From Phycisphaerae bacterium (GTDB taxonomy: Bacteria > Planctomycetota > Phycisphaerae > UBA1845 > UTPLA1), in assembly GCA_023150615.1 (NCBI GenBank), contig JAKLKO010000019.1:1-64000 (forward strand): 64,000 nt of DNA, given 5' to 3'. A program made the translations under genes and the position numbers. Of this stretch, positions 60,209 through 64,000 are shown one piece after another (position 1 is the first letter of the stretch; each line of letters begins with the position of its first letter). The notes below the pieces were generated by a model. It was not told the DNA's origin, searched no databases, and worked only from the letters and a program-made list of their open reading frames with translations.

Positions 60209-61972
60209 GTGCTCACCATTCGCCGCGCCCTGATCGCCGTCTATGACAAGACCGGGATCGACGCGTTCGCCCGCGCGCTGGTCGATGAGTTCGGCATCGA
60301 GATCATCTCGACCGGCGACACGGCGAAGCACCTGCGCGGGCACGACATCCCGGTCACGCTCGTCGAGGAGATCACCGGCTTTCCCGAGATGCTCGACGGT
60401 CGGGTCAAGACGCTGCACCCGAAGGTCCACGCCGCCATCCTCGCCGACCGCGACAACCCCGAGCACATGCGCCAGCTCGCCGAGCACGGCATCCGGCCGA
60501 TCGACATGGTGGTCGTGAACCTGTATCCGTTTTCGAAGACGATCGCCGACCCGCAGGCGACGCCGGCGGACGCGATCGAGATGATCGACATCGGCGGACC
60601 GTGCCTGCTTCGCGCCGCGGCAAAGAACCATGAGGCGGTGCTGGCGGTCGTCGACCCGGCCGATTACGGCGTGATTCTCGAAGTCCTCCGCGCGCAGAAG
60701 GGCGTCACCGGGCGATTCTCGCGCGAGCGGGCGCACCAGGTCTACGAGCTGACGCGCGACTACGACACGTCGATCGCCTGCTACCTGCGGGAGCGGTACG
60801 GTGCTGGCGCTCCGCCCGTTCCGAATGTGCCGGCACGGCCGGGCCTTCCGCCGCGAATCATCGCGTCGCTCGAGCAACTCGCGGAGCTGCGATACGGCGA
60901 GAATCCGCATCAGCGCGCCGGCTACTTCGATGTCTGCGGTCCGCAGCCCGCCACGACCGCGCCGCGCCTGCGCGGAGCGGCCGTCGCCAATGCGCCCGGC
61001 ATGTCGTTCAACAATTTCCTCGACGCCGACGCGGCACTGCGGCTGTGCATCGAACTTTCGGCCGCGCACTTGACGCAGCGACCTCGACACGGATCACGAG
61101 ACGAAGCCGTCTCCGTTTTCGTGAAACACACAAACCCCTGCGGCATCGGCATCGCCGACGACCCGGTCGAGGCCTATCGCCGCGCGTACCTCGGCGACCC
61201 GAACGCCGCGATGGGCGGCATCCTCGCCGTCAACTTCGAGGTCACGCCGGAGCTCGCCCGCGTCGTGATGGAAACGTACGACCGCTTCGGAAAGCCGTTG
61301 AAGAACGCGGGCGCGGCGCACGCTCCCGGAGGCTTTTTTGTCGAGGTCTGGCTCGCACCCGCCTTCGCCGACGGCGCCGTGGCGATCATCCGCGGCCGCG
61401 CGACGCCGACCGCGACCATGCCGGGACCACCGCGCAAGAAATGGGGCGAGACCGCCCGGCTGCTGACCATCGCCCGCTTGGCGGAGCCGCGCGACCTCGA
61501 TGAACTCGACTACCGCAGCATCGCCGGCGGGATGCTCGTGCAGACGTCTGACCTCCTGGGCCTGAACGAAGATCACTGGAAGGTCGTCACGCGCCGCGCG
61601 CCCGACGACCGCGAGATGGCCGACCTCCGCCTCGCATGGCTCATCGCCAAGCACACGAAATCGAACGCCATCTCCATCTGCCGCGACGGAATGCTGATTG
61701 GCAACGGCGCGGGCCAGATGTCGCGCATCATGAGCTGCCGCGTCGCGACTTGGCTCGCCCGCGAGAACGGGCACGCCCATTCGCTCCGCGGCGCGGTCGC
61801 CGCGTCGGATGCGTTCTTCCCCTTCCGCGACGGCCCCGATCTGCTCAGCGACGCCGGCGTGACCGCGATCATCCAGCCCGGCGGCAGCAAGCGCGACGAC
61901 GAGACCATTGCCGCCTGCGACGAACGCGACGTGGCGATGATCTTCACCGGCACGCGGCACTTCCGGCACTGA
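60209..61972 (+). CDS. purH: Bifunctional AICAR formyltransferase / IMP cyclohydrolase
   Basis: The 587-residue enzyme carries out the last two steps of purine synthesis, forming IMP. The N-terminal cyclohydrolase part has STGDTAKHLRG, EMLDGRVKTLHPKVHA and NLYPFSKTI. The C-terminal transformylase part has LRYGENPHQRAGYF, VKHTNPCGIGIADD, FAWLIAKHTKSNAI-like LAWLIAKHTKSNAI, SDAFFPFRDG and the IIQPGGSKRDDE end. It starts with GTG 60209 after AAGGGGA. It is somewhat longer than the 529 residues of E. coli PurH. Confidence 0.95.
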   Translation: MLTIRRALIAVYDKTGIDAFARALVDEFGIEIISTGDTAKHLRGHDIPVTLVEEITGFPEMLDGRVKTLHPKVHAAILADRDNPEHMRQLAEHGIRPIDMVVVNLYPFSKTIADPQATPADAIEMIDIGGPCLLRAAAKNHEAVLAVVDPADYGVILEVLRAQKGVTGRFSRERAHQVYELTRDYDTSIACYLRERYGAGAPPVPNVPARPGLPPRIIASLEQLAELRYGENPHQRAGYFDVCGPQPATTAPRLRGAAVANAPGMSFNNFLDADAALRLCIELSAAHLTQRPRHGSRDEAVSVFVKHTNPCGIGIADDPVEAYRRAYLGDPNAAMGGILAVNFEVTPELARVVMETYDRFGKPLKNAGAAHAPGGFFVEVWLAPAFADGAVAIIRGRATPTATMPGPPRKKWGETARLLTIARLAEPRDLDELDYRSIAGGMLVQTSDLLGLNEDHWKVVTRRAPDDREMADLRLAWLIAKHTKSNAISICRDGMLIGNGAGQMSRIMSCRVATWLARENGHAHSLRGAVAASDAFFPFRDGPDLLSDAGVTAIIQPGGSKRDDETIAACDERDVAMIFTGTRHFRH

Positions 61973-62001
61973 GCCGAGCCTGCCGCCCAAACGCGGGCCG
62001 C

Positions 62002-62658
62002 TCAATCCGACAGCACGCCCGTCACCCACGTGCTCGGATCGCACCACCAGTTCAGGTCATCGTCGACCGTCAGCGACTGGTGGCCCAGTTCGCGGTCCTC
62101 CAGCATCGCCAGAAAGCCGATCCGCGCGTTCACCGATGGATCGAAGCCCACGAGCACGCGCGCGGGGATCTGCGCCTCGATCGCCCAGCCGTCCGGCGTC
62201 AGCCGCGATGCAATCGGGATCGCCCCCGGCTCGGGCAGCGGCGCGTTCTCCTTGGCCCGCGCGACCGGCGCCGCGCCCGCGACGGGCTGGCGCTGACCGC
62301 GGCCGCCGCCGGTCGGCAGAAAGTAGAACTGCTGGCAAAAACGCGTCGCGCGGCGGATGTCCCGCGCATCGCGCATGTCGGTCATCAGCCGCACGTGATC
62401 GCTCTGCCGAAAGTGCGCCGGATCGCAGTGCGCCGTTGTCCGCTTCCCGCGGACCTGCGCCGCGACGAGAACGCCGTCGTCGCTCCACGCGAGATACACG
62501 TCGCCGAATCCCGGCTGCCCGTCGATCGTGTGCAGCGGCGGCAGTTGGTGACGCGCGGGCCACTTCGAGAGATCGCCGTCGAGCCGCGCCGCGCCGCGCC
62601 AGCGATAGACCGGCAGCTCGAAGCGGAACAGAAATCGATTCGGGACGAGCGTCGACAC
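62002..62658 (-). CDS. CBM9-like domain protein
   Basis: The product has 218 residues with no signal peptide seen. It resembles the carbohydrate-binding module family 9-like fold: ARLDGDLSKWPARHQLPP, FGDVYLAWSDDGVLVAAQVRGK and WAIEAQIPARVLVGFDP with INARIGFLAMLEDRE-like residues. The family name does not prove sugar binding here. It is 9 bases downstream of the ABC permease gene on the same strand. The start is GTG 62658. Confidence 0.65.
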   Translation of the reverse strand: MSTLVPNRFLFRFELPVYRWRGAARLDGDLSKWPARHQLPPLHTIDGQPGFGDVYLAWSDDGVLVAAQVRGKRTTAHCDPAHFRQSDHVRLMTDMRDARDIRRATRFCQQFYFLPTGGGRGQRQPVAGAAPVARAKENAPLPEPGAIPIASRLTPDGWAIEAQIPARVLVGFDPSVNARIGFLAMLEDRELGHQSLTVDDDLNWWCDPSTWVTGVLSD

Positions 62659-62667
62659 GGGACGATC

Positions 62668-63894
<1,227 letters not shown>

Positions 63895-63915
63895 GCGGCG
63901 CCTCGCCCGACCCTC

Positions 63916-64000
63916 TCAACCCGCCATCGCCAGCGCCCGTACGTCGGGCACCGGAGGACCGCCGCAGCGCGGCGTCTTCTGATCGGCGATCACCTGTCCA
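63916..64000 (-). CDS. 3' end of an upstream gene, cut by the window edge
   Basis: The minus-strand frame ending TGA at 63916-63918 encodes about 27 visible residues (GQVIADQKTPR ... RALAMAG). It stops 21 bases before the MacB-type permease start. From that position it is likely the ATPase or periplasmic adaptor of the transporter, but too little is visible to assign a family. Confidence 0.4.
   Translation of the reverse strand, partial: GQVIADQKTPRCGGPPVPDVRALAMAG

Overview
The window is a GC-rich (roughly two-thirds G+C), densely packed bacterial chromosome segment. It fits a planctomycete, possibly Phycisphaerae-like. The evidence is three secreted proteins with PEP-CTERM anchors, secreted proteins with dockerin-type C-termini, a type II secretion prepilin-like protein, a thrombospondin type-3 repeat protein, a fused ResB-CcsA cytochrome c assembly protein and repeated SPFH (HflK/HflC) genes. 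The species assignment is inference; no rRNA gene is present.

Layout. 1-403: a promoter/leader cassette that starts at the window edge and is repeated at 45.6 kb. 0.4-9.8 kb: BtpA-like protein and beta-ureidopropionase-like amidohydrolase, ResB-CcsA, a histone-deacetylase-like hydrolase, a flippase-like membrane protein and an OmpA lipoprotein. 9.9-13.9 kb: an operon of a permease fused to an SPFH domain followed by two more SPFH proteins. 14-17 kb: two surface proteins. 17-28 kb: glycyl-tRNA synthetase with an internal patch of foreign base composition, a TPR lipoprotein, an exported TldD-like protease with a zinc-less paralogue, a Fur regulator and a membrane MutS-like ATPase. 28-35.5 kb: prepilin-like protein and two large exported dockerin proteins. 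35.5-38.7 kb: mobA with a YdeP-type molybdenum oxidoreductase, then an orphan dockerin tail next to tRNA-Leu. 39-43 kb: cmk, plsC, a cysteine desulfurase, a TsaC/arginine-phosphatase-like fusion and rpiB. 43-52 kb: an exported gluzincin peptidase reading antisense through rpiB, a PEP-CTERM gene under the second cassette copy, a 3-ketoacid CoA-transferase pair, a methyltransferase, cardiolipin synthase and an aminotransferase. 52-64 kb: queG, an exported amidohydrolase, a shape operon (coiled-coil protein, 54-residue membrane protein, MreB), a PQQ-type propeller protein, purH, a CBM9-like protein and an ABC permease.

How it works together. Much of the window concerns the envelope: surface proteins with two kinds of C-terminal tail, SPFH scaffolds, cytochrome c assembly, cell shape and export. 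Housekeeping genes are interspersed. Many promoters carry a -10 of the form TAGAAT, TATAAT or TACGAT very close to the start codon, so several genes, including the cysteine desulfurase and queG, look leaderless. The most distinctive finding is the ~188-bp cassette (dyad, extended -10 promoter and structured leader) placed in the same way before a PEP-CTERM gene and before whatever gene lies just off the left edge.
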